A model generated the notes under the pieces. That model was not told the origin of the DNA, did not search any database, and worked only from the letters and a program-made list of their open reading frames with translations. From Acidobacteriota bacterium (GTDB taxonomy: Bacteria; Acidobacteriota; Holophagae; Thermotomaculales; Thermotomaculaceae): a DNA stretch of 6,247 nt. Shown here in pieces: positions 5,612-6,247 of the stretch (position 1 is the first letter of the stretch; each line of letters opens with the position of its first letter). The translations under genes and the position numbers were made by a program. Location of the stretch: assembly GCA_027067895.1 (NCBI GenBank), contig JAMOUY010000349.1, positions 1 through 6,247 of the forward strand. The letters are read 5' to 3'.

Positions 5612-6247
5612 CTAAATTAAGTCCCTATACCATCCGGGAAGGGCTCCGGCTTTTCTCGCTTCGTCTTTTAATTTGTTTTTTTTCTTTTTCAATTGAAGCA
5701 ATTTTTTTTCTAATGCTTTTTTCTTTTTTTCAAGTTGCTCCATTTTTTTGTTTACCTTCATAATGTAAAACGTATCGTCTGTGTTTAACTTTTCAGAAAA
5801 CAACCTATTTAATTCGCTTTGAATTTTCTTTATTGAGTTTTCCGTTTCTTTAATAGAATTGTTTACCGCAATAAACTTTGACCTCCAATACTTTTTTGCT
5901 TCTTCCTCATTAGCAAAAGTTGAAATACCGTCTTCTTCCGCCGGCTCCGCCAAAGAACCGTCGTCATCATCCATCCATTCCATAAAAGGATTGGTTTTTT
6001 TCTTTCCGGCTTTTACTGCCTTTTTCTTCTTGTCTTTATTTTTCTTCCCGATAGTTGCCTCGGTAATTATCAAAGGCGGTTTCTTGTTTTTGGAAGAGAC
6101 AAAAGGATTGCTTTTCACATTTGTCTTTTTAACTTTCTTTTTCTTCACTTCTTTTTTAGGCTTTGGCTTATTTGCCTTCAAGGTTTTTTCCATATCCACG
6201 TATTTTTTTGAAAAAACAACCTTTTTCCCCTCAAAAGTAATTCCGTA
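5612..6247 (-). CDS. Lys-rich coiled-coil conserved protein, 5' end beyond the window
   Basis: The frame is open for all 212 codons up to the window edge. A GTG (6199) and an ATG (6193) occur inside, but neither has a ribosome site at normal spacing. The 16 codons before them read as ordinary protein (YGITFEGKKVVFSKKY), so the true start is probably outside. Counted from the GTG, residues 1-70 are very Lys-rich and likely disordered, 72-95 are acidic (MDDDD, AEEDG), and about 98-180 form a charged coiled coil with AKKYWRSKFIAVNN at its head. The ending is ARKAGALPGWYRDLI. From memory, this YWR...coiled coil...ARRAG.PPGW layout recurs in uncharacterised proteins of Acidobacteriota, often secreted; I cannot verify it here. 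Function is unknown. It is 2 nt upstream of the HD-GYP gene and probably co-transcribed. If an ATG start is right, the gene is 5612-6193 or 5612-6199. Confidence 0.68.
   Translation of the reverse strand, partial: YGITFEGKKVVFSKKYVDMEKTLKANKPKPKKEVKKKKVKKTNVKSNPFVSSKNKKPPLIITEATIGKKNKDKKKKAVKAGKKKTNPFMEWMDDDDGSLAEPAEEDGISTFANEEEAKKYWRSKFIAVNNSIKETENSIKKIQSELNRLFSEKLNTDDTFYIMKVNKKMEQLEKKKKALEKKLLQLKKKKNKLKDEARKAGALPGWYRDLI

Noticed and set aside
1..6247. CRISPR array, tRNA, insertion sequence, phage or toxin-antitoxin module
   Set aside because: No regularly spaced repeats, cloverleaf sequence, transposase motif, terminal inverted repeats or paired small genes were found on either strand.

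Overview
All genes read on the minus strand, so the biology runs from high to low coordinates. The DNA is AT-rich, with many A/T homopolymer runs and Lys/Glu-rich proteins. A c-type cytochrome paired with a probable outer-membrane barrel protein means a Gram-negative bacterium with anaerobic or metal/sulfur-type respiration. A coiled-coil protein at the high-coordinate edge resembles, from memory, a family common in Acidobacteriota. That phylum is a tentative suggestion only.

Block A (6247 to 2305) is a tightly packed gene run. It holds a Lys-rich coiled-coil protein cut by the window edge (5612-6247), a GAF/HD-GYP cyclic-di-GMP phosphodiesterase-type protein (4518-5609), a metallo-beta-lactamase-fold hydrolase resembling class II cyclic nucleotide phosphodiesterases (3782-4528), a GTG-started sugar-phosphate nucleotidyltransferase (2952-3779) and a RadC-family JAMM protein (2305-2955). 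Junctions are 2 nt, an 11-nt overlap, 2 nt and a 4-nt ATGA overlap, so co-transcription and translational coupling are likely. After 70 nt with a possible promoter comes a CysM/CysK-type cysteine synthase (1329-2234).

Block B (about 1290 to 1) follows a 187-nt AT-rich gap with a good sigma70-type promoter, an upstream A/T inverted repeat and a roughly 70-nt leader. It encodes a DmsE/MtrA-family periplasmic decaheme cytochrome (224-1141) and, 10 nt later, the first 71 codons of a secreted protein that fits an MtrB/PioB-type outer-membrane barrel (1-213). Together they would form a porin-cytochrome conduit carrying electrons across the outer membrane. The terminal reductase or surface cytochrome and the inner-membrane quinol oxidase are not in view.

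I see no tRNA, rRNA, CRISPR array, insertion sequence or phage gene. The best leads are the promoter-driven electron conduit, the overlapping pair of second-messenger-type phosphodiesterase genes, and the edge gene whose reading frame continues past the window.
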